A stretch of DNA of 64,000 nucleotides from Actinomycetes bacterium (GTDB lineage Bacteria; Actinomycetota; Actinomycetes; Propionibacteriales; Propionibacteriaceae). A program made the position numbers and the translations under genes. Below, piece after piece: positions 35,303 to 43,834 of this stretch. The DNA lies in assembly GCA_023392635.1 (NCBI GenBank), contig JAEVYS010000105.1, positions 1 to 64,000 of the forward strand, given 5' to 3'. Within the stretch, counting starts at the first letter, position 1. The number at the start of each line of letters is the position of its first letter. The notes under the pieces were generated by a model. The model had not been told where the DNA came from. It saw only the letters and a program-made list of their open reading frames with translations, and did no database searches.

Positions 35303-37029
35303 CATCGCTCGCCTCGCTGCCCTCCCGGTCCGTGCTGGGACCGGCGGTGCCTGCAACGTTGTCCCCGCTCGACCCGGAGGTGCCCGCGCACCTCGTTTGC
35401 CCCACCACCGGCGGCCGGATGAGCCACGACCGCCGGGTCGTCGAGATCGGATCGACCTTGACGCCCCGGGACGTCGCCGACGTGGCCATCGGGCACGCGG
35501 CGGTCGCTGTCGACCAGACCAAAGTGGGCGCCCGCCTATCCGCCGCCCGGCTACTCGTCGAGGACGCCCTCCTGGCAGGGGTGCCGACCTACGGGCTGAA
35601 CCGGGGACTCGGACCGCTGCGCAACGCCGAGATCCCCACCGACCTGATCGGTGACTTCCAGCGGTTCGTGATCGTCAGCCACGCCGCGGCGATCGGCACG
35701 CCCCTGTCCCGGATCGAGGGCCGGGCCGCCCTGCTCACCCGACTCAACACGCTCGCCGCCGGCGCGTCCGGGGCGTCCACGACGCTGTTCGACGGCCTGC
35801 TGGCGCTCCTCACCAACGACGTGATCCCGGTGATTCCGGACCAGGGCTCGGTGGGCGCGGGAGACCTGTCCCAGCTCGCCGCGGTCGGCCAGGTCCTACT
35901 CGGGCTGGGCCAGGCGTGGCTGCCGGGACGCGATTCGATCGCCCCCGGCGCCGAAGCGCTCGCCGCCGCCGGCCTCGCGCCGATCCAGCTGGAGGCGAAG
36001 GACTCCCTGGCCCTGGTCGGCTCCAACGCCTTGTCGATCGCCACCGCGGCGCTCACCCAGCGCCGCGCGACCCTCATCGCCGAACGCGCCGATCTCGTCG
36101 CCGCCCTCACCATTGAGGCGCTCGGCGCGAACCTGTCACCGTTCGACCCACGCGTGCTCGCCGCCCGCCCCCATGCCGGCCCGCAGGACAGCGGACGCCG
36201 CATCCGCGCCGCCGTCGCCGAAGGAGACCTCGCCCACGGCCGACGGCCCGGCCAGTCGCTGCAGGACGCCGTGTCCCTACGCACCGTCCCCCAGGTTCAC
36301 GGCGCGCTCCTGGACGAACTCGACGAACTCGAGGCCGTCCTGACCGTCGAACTCAACTGCGCACCCGACAACCCCTTCCTCGACGTCGGCGAGGCGGAGT
36401 TCATCCCGAACGGCAACTTCTCCATCACCAACGTCGCGATCCGCTTCGACGCCCTCCGGATCGGACTGGCGCACCTGGCGAAGCTCGCCGAACGACGCGT
36501 TGCGCTTCTGGTCCGTGAGCTGCGGCAGGGCCTGCCGCTCGTCGACCAGGTACAGGCGGTCACCAGTGCCACCGGCTATGTCACGCCGGTAATCCTCGCC
36601 CAGACCGCCTCCGCCCTCGTCGCGCAGGTCAAGCACGCCGCCGCCCCGATCTCGCTCACCGGCACCATCGTCGGCGACGGCGTCGAGGACCATTCCTCCA
36701 TGGCCTACCCGTCGGTCCGGGTCACCGAGCAGGTGCTCGACCTGGTCGAACAGCTTCTCGCCGTGGAGGCTCTGCTCGCCTCCAGCGTGCTCTCCGTCCA
36801 CCAGGACCAGCAGCCTGCCATCCTCGGCCGACAGGTCGAACGCCTCCGCACCGCGATCATCGAAGTCACCTCCCGCACCCAGGTGACCTCCGAGGTCATC
36901 ACTTGGGTGGTCGAAGCGCTCCGCCGCGAACGACGAGGCGATGACCTCGCCGAGATGCGTGCTCCCGCACCGCCGCCGCTCGTCGCCAACCACGACCACG
37001 AGGTCGCCCGGCATGACCAGCTCCACTGA
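35299..37029 (+). CDS. Histidine-ammonia-lyase family enzyme without MIO triad, candidate ergothionase-type lyase
   Basis: 576 residues aligning with the HAL/PAL family: catalytic-tyrosine loop TYGLNRGLGPLRN (Tyr98; usual YGVNTGFG), IPVIPDQGSVGAGDLSQLA, KDSLALVGSNALSIATAAL, QDAVSLRTVPQVHGA and FLDVGEAEFIPNGNFSI. In true HAL the core is GSVGASGDLAPL, whose Ala-Ser-Gly cyclises to MIO. Here it is Ala187-Gly188 with the serine missing, so MIO cannot form in the normal way. That fits lyases that expel trimethylamine, a good leaving group, from a histidine betaine. ATG 35299 overlaps the DUF917 stop; ATG 35419 would remove an atypical 40-residue extension. Family is firm, betaine substrate is inferred. 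Confidence 0.85.
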   Translation: MTSLASLPSRSVLGPAVPATLSPLDPEVPAHLVCPTTGGRMSHDRRVVEIGSTLTPRDVADVAIGHAAVAVDQTKVGARLSAARLLVEDALLAGVPTYGLNRGLGPLRNAEIPTDLIGDFQRFVIVSHAAAIGTPLSRIEGRAALLTRLNTLAAGASGASTTLFDGLLALLTNDVIPVIPDQGSVGAGDLSQLAAVGQVLLGLGQAWLPGRDSIAPGAEALAAAGLAPIQLEAKDSLALVGSNALSIATAALTQRRATLIAERADLVAALTIEALGANLSPFDPRVLAARPHAGPQDSGRRIRAAVAEGDLAHGRRPGQSLQDAVSLRTVPQVHGALLDELDELEAVLTVELNCAPDNPFLDVGEAEFIPNGNFSITNVAIRFDALRIGLAHLAKLAERRVALLVRELRQGLPLVDQVQAVTSATGYVTPVILAQTASALVAQVKHAAAPISLTGTIVGDGVEDHSSMAYPSVRVTEQVLDLVEQLLAVEALLASSVLSVHQDQQPAILGRQVERLRTAIIEVTSRTQVTSEVITWVVEALRRERRGDDLAEMRAPAPPPLVANHDHEVARHDQLH

Positions 37030-37083
37030 CCGGCATACCGCCTTCCCACCGCACCGTCACTCACCAGAAGGAACACGAAACAG

Positions 37084-38022
37084 ATGAAGAAGCACCTCGC
37101 GATCCTCGTCGCAGCCACGGCGTCACTGGCGCTGACGGCGTGCGGCTCGGGCAACCCGCTGGCCAGTTCCGCCCCGGCCAGCTCGGCTCCGGCCAGTTCG
37201 GCTGCCTCCGGCGGCTCGACCGTGTCGGTCGTCGTCGGTTCCGCCAACTTCCCCGAGAACGAACTGCTCGCCGACATCTACGCCGGTGCGCTGACCGCGA
37301 AGGGGGTGCAGGTCTCGACGAAGCTCAACATCGCCTCCCGCGAGACCTACGTCCCCGCGCTCAAGAACGGTGAGATCGACCTGATCCCCGAGTACACCGG
37401 TGGGTTCTCCAAGTACCTCGACGCGAACGCCGACATCTCCGACGAGGCCAAGGCGCTCGCGTCCCTGAAGTCGTTGCTTCCGGACAACCTGGTCGCCCTC
37501 GATCCGTCGAAGGCCCAGGACAACGACTCGATCACCGTCACCCGGGCCACGGCCGACAAGTACTCGCTGAAGACGATCGAGGACCTGCAGCCGGTCGCCG
37601 GTGAACTGGTGCTGGGCGGCCCGCCGGAGTGGAAGAACCGTGCGCTCGGCGTTCCGGGCCTGAAGAAGGTCTACAACCTCACCTTCAAGGACTTCAAGGC
37701 ACTCGACGTGGCCGGCCCGCTCACGGTGCAGGCGCTGAAGAACGGTCAGGTGCAGGCGGCGAACCTGTTCACCACCGACCCGGCGATCAAGGCCAACGAC
37801 TTCGTGACGCTCGAGGACACGAAGAGCTTCTTCGGTGCCCAGAACGTGGTGCCCGTGATCAACAAGGACAAGGCCACCCCCGAGGTGACCGCAGCCCTGA
37901 ACGCGGTCTCGGCGAAGCTCGACACCGACACGCTGGCCACCCTGGTGACCAAGGTCGTGGTCGACAAGGAGGACGCGGCCACCGTCGCGTCCGACTGGCT
38001 GAAGTCGGTCAGCCTGGCCTGA
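37084..38022 (+). CDS. OpuC/EgtU-like betaine-binding lipoprotein
   Basis: 312 residues. The signal peptide ends in lipobox LTAC (Cys20), followed by an Ala/Ser/Pro linker and a type-2 binding fold of the OpuAC/ProX class: VVVGSANFPENELLADIYAGAL, LNIASRETYVPALKNGEIDLIPEYTGG and an ITVTRATADKYSLKTIEDL hinge. Proteins of this class bind quaternary ammonium compounds; one subgroup (EgtU) captures ergothioneine. No OpuC-type permease is adjacent. It follows the lyase gene by 54 bases and AAGGAA precedes ATG 37084. Its presence supports a trimethylammonium substrate for the operon. Confidence 0.85.
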   Translation: MKKHLAILVAATASLALTACGSGNPLASSAPASSAPASSAASGGSTVSVVVGSANFPENELLADIYAGALTAKGVQVSTKLNIASRETYVPALKNGEIDLIPEYTGGFSKYLDANADISDEAKALASLKSLLPDNLVALDPSKAQDNDSITVTRATADKYSLKTIEDLQPVAGELVLGGPPEWKNRALGVPGLKKVYNLTFKDFKALDVAGPLTVQALKNGQVQAANLFTTDPAIKANDFVTLEDTKSFFGAQNVVPVINKDKATPEVTAALNAVSAKLDTDTLATLVTKVVVDKEDAATVASDWLKSVSLA

Positions 38023-38148
38023 CCCGCAGAGGTGAGGACCCCCATAGCGGTCCCTGCAGCCCCGGCGGGTACTCCAAGGAAGACACCACCCGCACCGCGG
38101 GCCCTCCCCGATCCAACCAACGTCAAGAGCACAGAAAGCAGACATCCC

Positions 38149-38976
38149 ATGAATCCGATCAAGATCCTCGCCTCCGTGGCCACCGGCCTGGCCACGCTCG
38201 TCGCGCTAGCGGCGTGCGCAGGCCCGGCCACCCCGGGCGCCCCTGGCAACCCGTCACCGACCACCACCAACTCCGCGTTGGCCGAACTCCAGAAGTCGGG
38301 CGTGCTGAAGGTGGCCACCGAGGGCACCTACTCCCCCTTCACGTTCCACGACCCAGCGAACAACCAGCTGACCGGCTACGACATCGAGGTGGTCACCGCG
38401 GTCGCTGGCAAGCTCGGTGTGAAGCCGGAGTTCGCCGAGACGAAGTGGGACGCGATCTTCGCCGGCCTCGAGGCCAAGCGCTACGACCTCATCGCCAACG
38501 AGGTGTCGATCAACCCCGAGCGGCAGGCGAAGTACGACCTGTCCGACCCGTACTCGGTGTCCTACCCCGTGGTGATCGTCAAGGCCGACAACACCGACGT
38601 CACCTCGGTCGAAGCGATCAGGGGCAAGACCACCGCCCAGAGCGCCACCTCGAACTGGGCCGAGTTCGCCCGCAATGCGGGCGCGACCGTCGAGCCTGTC
38701 GATGGCTTCACCGAGTCGGTCGCCGCGGTCAAGCAGGGACGCGTCGACGCCACCTTCAACGACAACCTCGCGGCCCTCGAGTACTTCAACGCCACCAAGG
38801 ACACCGCCGTGAAGATCGGCTTCGAGGTGCCGGACGAGAAGGTGAGCCAGGCGTTCGCTCTCCGCAAGGACTCCGGCCTTCTCGAGCCGATCAACGCCGC
38901 ACTGAGGGAACTGGCCGCCGACGGCACCCTGGCGAAGATCGGCCAGAAGTACTTCGGCAAGGACGTCTCGAAGTGA
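38149..38976 (+). CDS. Amino-acid ABC transporter substrate-binding lipoprotein
   Basis: 275 residues of the SBP_bac_3 family. The signal peptide ends ALAAC, and the core has LKVATEGTYSPFTFHD, LTGYDIEVVTAVAGKLG, WDAIFAGLEAKRYDLIAN and VDATFNDNLAALEYF. The Arg/Asp signature that holds alpha-carboxyl and amino groups is in the usual places. ATG 38149 is taken because the frame before it lacks a signal peptide. It precedes the permease and ATPase genes and is the binding protein of that transporter; an imidazole amino acid or product is likely from context. Confidence 0.88.
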   Translation: MNPIKILASVATGLATLVALAACAGPATPGAPGNPSPTTTNSALAELQKSGVLKVATEGTYSPFTFHDPANNQLTGYDIEVVTAVAGKLGVKPEFAETKWDAIFAGLEAKRYDLIANEVSINPERQAKYDLSDPYSVSYPVVIVKADNTDVTSVEAIRGKTTAQSATSNWAEFARNAGATVEPVDGFTESVAAVKQGRVDATFNDNLAALEYFNATKDTAVKIGFEVPDEKVSQAFALRKDSGLLEPINAALRELAADGTLAKIGQKYFGKDVSK

Positions 38977-39003
38977 CAACCTGCTGCACCATGGGGGCGT
39001 GAC

Positions 39004-39672
39004 GTGGACGCCGACACCTGGGACCTGCTGCTGCGCTCCGTCGGCCCTCTGCTGCTCGGCGCCATCAGCGGCACGATCCCACTCACCCTGCTGTCCTTCC
39101 TCATCGGGCTGGTCCTCGCCCTGCTGGTCGCGCTGGCACGGCTGTCCGCGGTGAAGCCGCTGGCGTGGCTCGGTGCGGCGTTCGTGTCGGTGATCCGTGG
39201 CACGCCCCTGCTGGTGCAGCTCTTCATCATCTTCTACGCGCTTCCCTCCCTCGGTGTGGTCATCGACCCGTTCCCGTCCGCGGTGATCGCGTTCTCCCTC
39301 AACGTGGGCGGATACGCCGCGGAAGCGATCCGCGGATCGATCCTGGCCATCCCACGTGGCCAGTGGGAGGCGGCGACCACCGTCGGGCTGGGCTACACCG
39401 CAACCTTGCGCCGCATCGTGCTGCCCCAAGCGATGCGGGTCGCGGTGCCGCCGCTGTCGAACACCTTCATCTCGCTGGTCAAGGACACCTCGCTGGCGTC
39501 GTCGATCATGGTGACGGAGTTGCTGCGCCGAGCCCAGGAGATCGCTGCGCCGTCGTATGAGTTCCTCGCGCTGTACTCCCTCGCCGCGGTCATCTACTGG
39601 GTCATCTGCAGCATCTTGTCCTTCGCGCAGCAACGCCTCGAGCGGCGCCTCGGCCGCTACGTCACCGTCTAG
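39004..39672 (+). CDS. Amino-acid ABC transporter permease (HisM/GlnP family)
   Basis: 222 residues with five to six membrane helices. The coupling motif EAATTVGLGYTATLRRIVLPQAM is diagnostic of polar amino acid permeases. Near the N-terminus is the conserved VIRGTPLLVQLFIIFYALP. GTG 39004 follows a GGGGG stretch. It lies 27 bases after the binding protein stop, and its TAG is seven bases before the ATPase start, with AGGAG inside the stop region. Confidence 0.9.
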   Translation: MDADTWDLLLRSVGPLLLGAISGTIPLTLLSFLIGLVLALLVALARLSAVKPLAWLGAAFVSVIRGTPLLVQLFIIFYALPSLGVVIDPFPSAVIAFSLNVGGYAAEAIRGSILAIPRGQWEAATTVGLGYTATLRRIVLPQAMRVAVPPLSNTFISLVKDTSLASSIMVTELLRRAQEIAAPSYEFLALYSLAAVIYWVICSILSFAQQRLERRLGRYVTV

Positions 39673-39679
39673 GAGAGCC

Positions 39680-40444
39680 ATGCCACTGGTCAGCGTTACC
39701 GGCCTCCGCAAGGCGTTCGGCGAGCACATCGTGCTTGCCGACGTCGACCTCGAGGTCGACGAGGGTTCGGTCACCGTCCTGATCGGCCCGTCCGGATCGG
39801 GCAAGACCACCCTGCTGCGGTGCCTCAACGGACTGTCCCACCCCCAGGCGGGCGTGGTCAGGATCGGTGACGTCACCGTGGACTATGCGGCGCACCCGTC
39901 GAAGGAAGAACTCGCCGCACTCCGTGCCCGCTCCGGCATGGTGTTCCAGGCACACCACCTGTTCCCCCACCGCACCGCCCTGGAGAACATCACCGAGGGA
40001 CCCATCTACGCCCACAAGGAGCCCCCGGCATCCGCCCGCGCGCGCGGCATGGCACTGCTCGAGCAGGTCGGCCTCGCCGACAAGGCACACGCCTACCCCG
40101 CCGAGCTGTCCGGCGGCCAGCAACAACGGGTCGGCATCGCACGTGCCCTCGCACTGCGACCGCAACTCCTCCTGTTCGACGAGCCGACCTCCGCGCTCGA
40201 TCCCGAAACGGTGGGAGACGTGCTCGCGGTGATGCGCGACCTCGCCGCCCAAGGCTGGACCATGACCGTGGTCACCCACGAGATCCGGTTCGCCGAACAC
40301 GTCGCCGACCACATCGCCTTCCTCGACGGCGGCCTCATCGTCGAAGAGGGCCCGCCCACCCAAGTCCTCTCCGACCCGCGCGAACCCCGCACCCGCCAGT
40401 TCCTCCGCCGCGTCCTCGACCCGCTATCCGAGGACCCCGCCTGA
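39680..40444 (+). CDS. Amino-acid ABC transporter ATP-binding protein (GlnQ/HisP family)
   Basis: 254 residues: Walker A LIGPSGSGKTTLLRCLNGL, Q-loop VFQAHHLFPHRTALENI, signature LSGGQQQRVGIARALAL, Walker B LLLFDEPTSALDPE and the switch His in VVTHE. This is the usual ATPase of polar amino acid importers. AGGAG precedes ATG 39680. It is the last gene of the catabolic operon; the island end is 350 bases further on. Confidence 0.93.
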   Translation: MPLVSVTGLRKAFGEHIVLADVDLEVDEGSVTVLIGPSGSGKTTLLRCLNGLSHPQAGVVRIGDVTVDYAAHPSKEELAALRARSGMVFQAHHLFPHRTALENITEGPIYAHKEPPASARARGMALLEQVGLADKAHAYPAELSGGQQQRVGIARALALRPQLLLFDEPTSALDPETVGDVLAVMRDLAAQGWTMTVVTHEIRFAEHVADHIAFLDGGLIVEEGPPTQVLSDPREPRTRQFLRRVLDPLSEDPA

Positions 40445-40639
40445 GCCGGATCTCCGGTGCCGCATCTCTACGACGATCCCCTACATGGTCCTGCTCGCCG
40501 TCCTCAACACCTACCTGTTGCTGATGCCGATGGCTCATCGAATGTAGCCAGGCGGCGATCGGGCAGCCGAGGAGGGCGGCCGCCGATTGGGCCGTCAGCG
40601 ACAGCCCCGGGAGGATGCCCGACGGCCCGGTGCGGGCGT

Positions 40640-40659
40640 CGTGCACCATCGTGCGCCAT
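40640..40659 (+). repeat. Arm-type-like repeat, right end
   Basis: CGTGCACCATCGTGCGCCAT matches 519-538 except for two swapped bases. It lies 95 bases left of the right attachment core. See the left copy. Confidence 0.4.
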
Positions 40660-40754
40660 CAGGGTTCATCAGCGACGCCATCCAGCTACACCGCTTGATA
40701 AACTTTCCCTTGTCAGGAGGCATTTGGCCTTGTCATGTGCATGCGTGAGGGACT

Positions 40755-40797
40755 TTCGCAATGAGAAGGTCAGGGGTTCGAATCCCCTTAGCTCCAC
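40755..40797 (+). repeat. Right attachment core (tRNA-Ala 3' half)
   Basis: Exact 43-base copy of 416-458 covering the anticodon loop to the tRNA end. It is preceded by unrelated DNA and so cannot form a tRNA. It marks the right end of the island; backbone genes begin after it. Confidence 0.85.
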
Positions 40798-40902
40798 CAC
40801 CGAGAAGTCCTTGCACCAGCGCCGACGCCGATCAACAGGCCTGCTCCCGAGGGAAGGCTCGTCTGGCACGCACCACCGACGCACAACGAGTGCCTGGTGA
40901 CC

Positions 40903-41730
40903 TCAGGCGATGCGCGCCCTGATCTCCAGGTAGCGGCGAGTCGCCAGTGCGCTGGGGGCTCCCTTCCGGCAGAAGTCGAGCCCCGCCATCGCCGGGCTGA
41001 CCCGTTCGACCACCACCCGGCCGTCGACGAGCTTCGCTTCGAGGCAGGCGAGTGCCTCGAGGAAGCGGGGATCGGATCGGGCACGGTCATAGTGGGACAG
41101 CACCTGCAGCCAGGAGAACAGGTTGTAGTCGGCCAGGGGGTAGCCGACCTTCAGGAAGAGGGTTCCGATGCCGTAGTGGCACGGGCCGAGCGGCGCCCTG
41201 CTCACCCAGTGCGACAGCAGAAACTCCACCGCGCCGTCGAGCCTGTCGTCGTTGTTGGCCCGTTCGGTGAACCGGAAGGCGTCGAGGGCGATCAGGGTGG
41301 GGCCCGGATTGGAGAACTGCGTTTCGGGTCCGCGGCCGTAGCTGAACTTGCTGCAGCGCCAGCCGCAGTCACCGTGCTGGATCGTGAGGAGGTGCTCGAA
41401 CGTCACCTCCAGGCGCGGGTCCCCGGCCCAGCCCAGATGGGCGAGGACGCTGGCGGCGTGCGCGGTATGGCAGGGGAAGATCGCGCCCGGCGCCAGCCGG
41501 AAACGGCCGTCCTCACGCCACGACAACCAGATCAACTCCGCGGTCGCACCCAGGATGTCGCCGGCCGGATCCTCGCCCAGCTCGACCAGCAGCCGCGCCG
41601 CCCCGAGCGTCGAGAACGGGCCGCCTTTGGCGAGCCGCCCGTCCGGCGTCGCCCAGTAGTCCGCGCCGTTGTCGGTGCGCCGGGCCAGGATCGCCGCAAC
41701 GTCGCTGCGATAGTCCTCCTCGACCGCCAC
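40903..41730 (-). CDS. Hypothetical protein with prenyltransferase/cyclase-like repeats
   Basis: 275 soluble residues. The spaced helical repeats with aromatic/Gly turns (STLGAARLLVELGEDPAG, HAASVLAHLGWAGDPR, HGDCGWRCSKFSYGRG) resemble the alpha/alpha toroid of squalene-cyclase and prenyltransferase relatives, without their Asp-rich catalytic box. GTG 41730 has GAGGGT before it. It is the first gene right of the island and faces it tail first. Function not assignable. Confidence 0.75.
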   Translation of the reverse strand: MAVEEDYRSDVAAILARRTDNGADYWATPDGRLAKGGPFSTLGAARLLVELGEDPAGDILGATAELIWLSWREDGRFRLAPGAIFPCHTAHAASVLAHLGWAGDPRLEVTFEHLLTIQHGDCGWRCSKFSYGRGPETQFSNPGPTLIALDAFRFTERANNDDRLDGAVEFLLSHWVSRAPLGPCHYGIGTLFLKVGYPLADYNLFSWLQVLSHYDRARSDPRFLEALACLEAKLVDGRVVVERVSPAMAGLDFCRKGAPSALATRRYLEIRARIA

Positions 41731-41862
41731 ACCCTCAGTATCGCCGCAACACTGCGGGTGCGGGAGCGCGGCGGATCACAGCCTCCCGGCCCGGTGCACC
41801 GCGGCTTCGTGGGACAGGAGTACTCCTCGTGCGATCGCCCGGGACGGGCGCATGCTTGCGGG

Positions 41863-42288
41863 GTGGCGCACTTCACGGTGAGTACCTACGTCGCAGCACC
41901 CCCTGAGGTGGTGTTCGAGAAGTGGACCGACCTCGATCGCCTTCCGGAGTGGGTGCGCGGGGTCACCGGCGTGACGGACAGGGCCGGATCCCTCGACGAG
42001 GCGGGGGCTCGGTACACGGTGAGGTTCGGCCGGATGGCAAGTCCCACCACCGTGGTGGAGGTGGAACGTCCCCACCATCTGCGGACCCGGTTCGGCAACC
42101 TCATCCTCAAAGGAGAGTCGGATACGAGGTTCGTCCCCGAGGGCGAAGGCACGCGGATTCAGCAGGTCATATCCACGCGGGGACTCGTGTCGGCCATCTT
42201 CGGGCGGATCTTCTCGACGGGTTCCTACGAGGGCAGCTTCCGCGGCGAGCTCGAACGTTTCCGCCTGCTCGTAGAGAGGGAACGCTGA
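41863..42288 (+). CDS. SRPBCC family protein
   Basis: 141 residues of the START/polyketide-cyclase-2 fold: HFTVSTYVAAPPEVVFEKWTDLDRLPEWVRGV, RYTVRFGRM, HHLRTRFGNLILKGES and the long C-terminal helix SFRGELERFRLLVERER. Such domains hold hydrophobic ligands; no enzyme activity can be deduced. Start GTG 41863 aligns with the first strand. It is divergent from the hypothetical gene at 41730. Confidence 0.8.
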   Translation: MAHFTVSTYVAAPPEVVFEKWTDLDRLPEWVRGVTGVTDRAGSLDEAGARYTVRFGRMASPTTVVEVERPHHLRTRFGNLILKGESDTRFVPEGEGTRIQQVISTRGLVSAIFGRIFSTGSYEGSFRGELERFRLLVERER

Positions 42289-42336
42289 GGGCCGCGACGC
42301 GCGGCCGTCCCTGGCGGCGCCCACGACCCGATCCCC

Positions 42337-42756
42337 TCATCTGGCACGACGTGCCGCGGCAGGAGGGGCTGGGGCCAGGCCCTTCCACGACAGGGCCACC
42401 AGCGCGACCCGCGCCGTGCCAACGGCCACCGGGATCGGCAGGGCGAACCCGGCCCAGAACACTGCCTCGACTCCAAGTACCGCGAGGTTCATGGCCCCTC
42501 CCCGCTGCCGTCCCTTCCACAGGCCAACGCCAGACGCTGCCGCGGCCCCGGTGACCACGGGGAACAGCAGGAGGAGTTGAAGGAACCGCTCGCGCGGCAG
42601 CCGCTCGAACCACGGCCCGGCGAACATGTCGAACAGTCCGAAGAAGGACGGGAGCCTGCCATGGCTCTTCAGGTAGACCGCGGCCGGGAGTGCGCAGCCG
42701 CCAAAACCGGCGGCGTAGGCCCAGGTGACGATCGCTGCTGCCCGCGCACTCTTCAT
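42337..42756 (-). CDS. Small polytopic membrane protein
   Basis: 139 residues with about four hydrophobic segments (AAIVTWAYAAGFGGCALPAAV, FLQLLLLFPVVTGAAAASGV, AVLGVEAVFWAGFALPIPVAV). The ATG at 42756 is preferred because GGAGG lies six bases before it; the open frame begins at 42774. No family recognised. Confidence 0.65.
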   Translation of the reverse strand: MKSARAAAIVTWAYAAGFGGCALPAAVYLKSHGRLPSFFGLFDMFAGPWFERLPRERFLQLLLLFPVVTGAAAASGVGLWKGRQRGGAMNLAVLGVEAVFWAGFALPIPVAVGTARVALVALSWKGLAPAPPAAARRAR

Positions 42757-42939
42757 CCGGTTCCTCCCGTGCATGTGCCGAGGCTACGCCCCGACGGACC
42801 CGGTCCCACCGGGCCGGAAGCTCTGCGGGTGGGCGTTCGGCCTGCCGCAAGAGAACGCATTGTCCGGCCGCACCGCCCCGAGTAGCTTCCCGGCTGAGCG
42901 GCCCGGCGCTGAAGGTGTGGCCGCAGGGACGGAGTTTCC

Positions 42940-43668
42940 ATGGATGAGGACTTCTTCACGGTGCGCGAGGGGGAGACTCCCGCGCCGATTCCTGCCGGAC
43001 CGGTGCTGTGCCAAGCGTCGGCTGCGATGCGGCGGGTCCACCGGGTGTTCCTCTGGGCCTACGACGAAGCGCCCGGACTGGTGCGTTCGGTCACCGCCGG
43101 TGATCGGGAGCGCTCGGGGTATGTGGCGGACGTGCTCGGCAACATCGACAAGTTGCTGCATGTGCACCACGAGGGCGAGGACGTGCTGATGTATCCCAAG
43201 CTCGCCGCTCGCGCGCCGGCCTGTGCGCTCCACGTCGAGGAGATGCTCGAACAGCACGCGGCGGTCGCCGAACGGCTCACCCGCATCGCGCCCATCCGGG
43301 ACCAGTGGGGCCGGACCGCTGAGCCTGCCCTTGCCGAGGACCTGGCGGCGCAGTACCAGTCGCTGTCCACGCTCCTCAAGAGCCACCTTCGACGGGAGGT
43401 CACCGAAGTCACCCCTGCGGTCGAGAAGGTCATCACCGAGAAGGAAATGGAGGAGATGGCCAGCCACGGCGTCGACGCCTTCGACAAGAAGGTCGTCCTC
43501 GCCTATCTCGGAATGATCCTCGCCACCAACCCTCTGCCCGAACAAAGGGAGTTCATGAAGGACATTCCCTTCCCCATCCGGATCGCCTACCGCCTCGTCG
43601 GAAAGCGCCTCTACCGCAAGCAGTACGCCACCCTGTTCCCCGGGCGGCAGATCCCGGCCACGATCTAG
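42940..43668 (+). CDS. Hemerythrin HHE domain protein
   Basis: 242 residues. A four-helix bundle carries the expected ligands: His in AAMRRVHRVFLWAYDEA, the HVHHEGEDVLMYP motif, HVEEMLEQHAAV, and HLRREVTEVTPAVEK. These bind a di-iron centre that senses or carries O2, NO or peroxide. The C-terminal 60 residues (FPFPIRIAYRLVGKRLYRKQY type) are basic. It is monocistronic on the plus strand between unrelated genes. Confidence 0.85.
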   Translation: MDEDFFTVREGETPAPIPAGPVLCQASAAMRRVHRVFLWAYDEAPGLVRSVTAGDRERSGYVADVLGNIDKLLHVHHEGEDVLMYPKLAARAPACALHVEEMLEQHAAVAERLTRIAPIRDQWGRTAEPALAEDLAAQYQSLSTLLKSHLRREVTEVTPAVEKVITEKEMEEMASHGVDAFDKKVVLAYLGMILATNPLPEQREFMKDIPFPIRIAYRLVGKRLYRKQYATLFPGRQIPATI

Positions 43669-43834
43669 GGCCCCCCGCTCCCACGAGGACGGCATTGCCG
43701 CCGACCTGCCCCACCATCCTCCAATCGCACCCGTCAGCAGGCGACCAGTGCAAGAATTGGATGGAGAAGTTCGACAGCGATAGGCAGCAAGGCATTCCTC
43801 ACCCGATCCATTCGGGCTCGTCGGAGAAGGTGCC

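Larger units (their letters stand above)
416..40797. mobile_element. Putative ~40.3 kb genomic island integrated in tRNA-Ala
   Basis: A 43-base sequence starting in the anticodon loop and ending one base past the tRNA is repeated exactly at 40755-40797, where it is not attached to a 5' tRNA half. A duplicated tRNA 3' end is the classic footprint of tyrosine-recombinase integration. The content between the copies is accessory: sugar operon, metal permease, NRPS, decayed regulators and a catabolic operon. No integrase, excisionase, relaxase or replication gene was found, so the element is probably immobile, mobilised in trans, or has lost its integrase from the eroded stretch next to the left site. 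Boundaries are seen directly; mobility is inferred. Confidence 0.75.

Noticed and set aside
40755..40797. Possible second tRNA-Ala
   Set aside because: Only the 3' half is present; acceptor 5' strand, D arm and 5' anticodon stem are missing.
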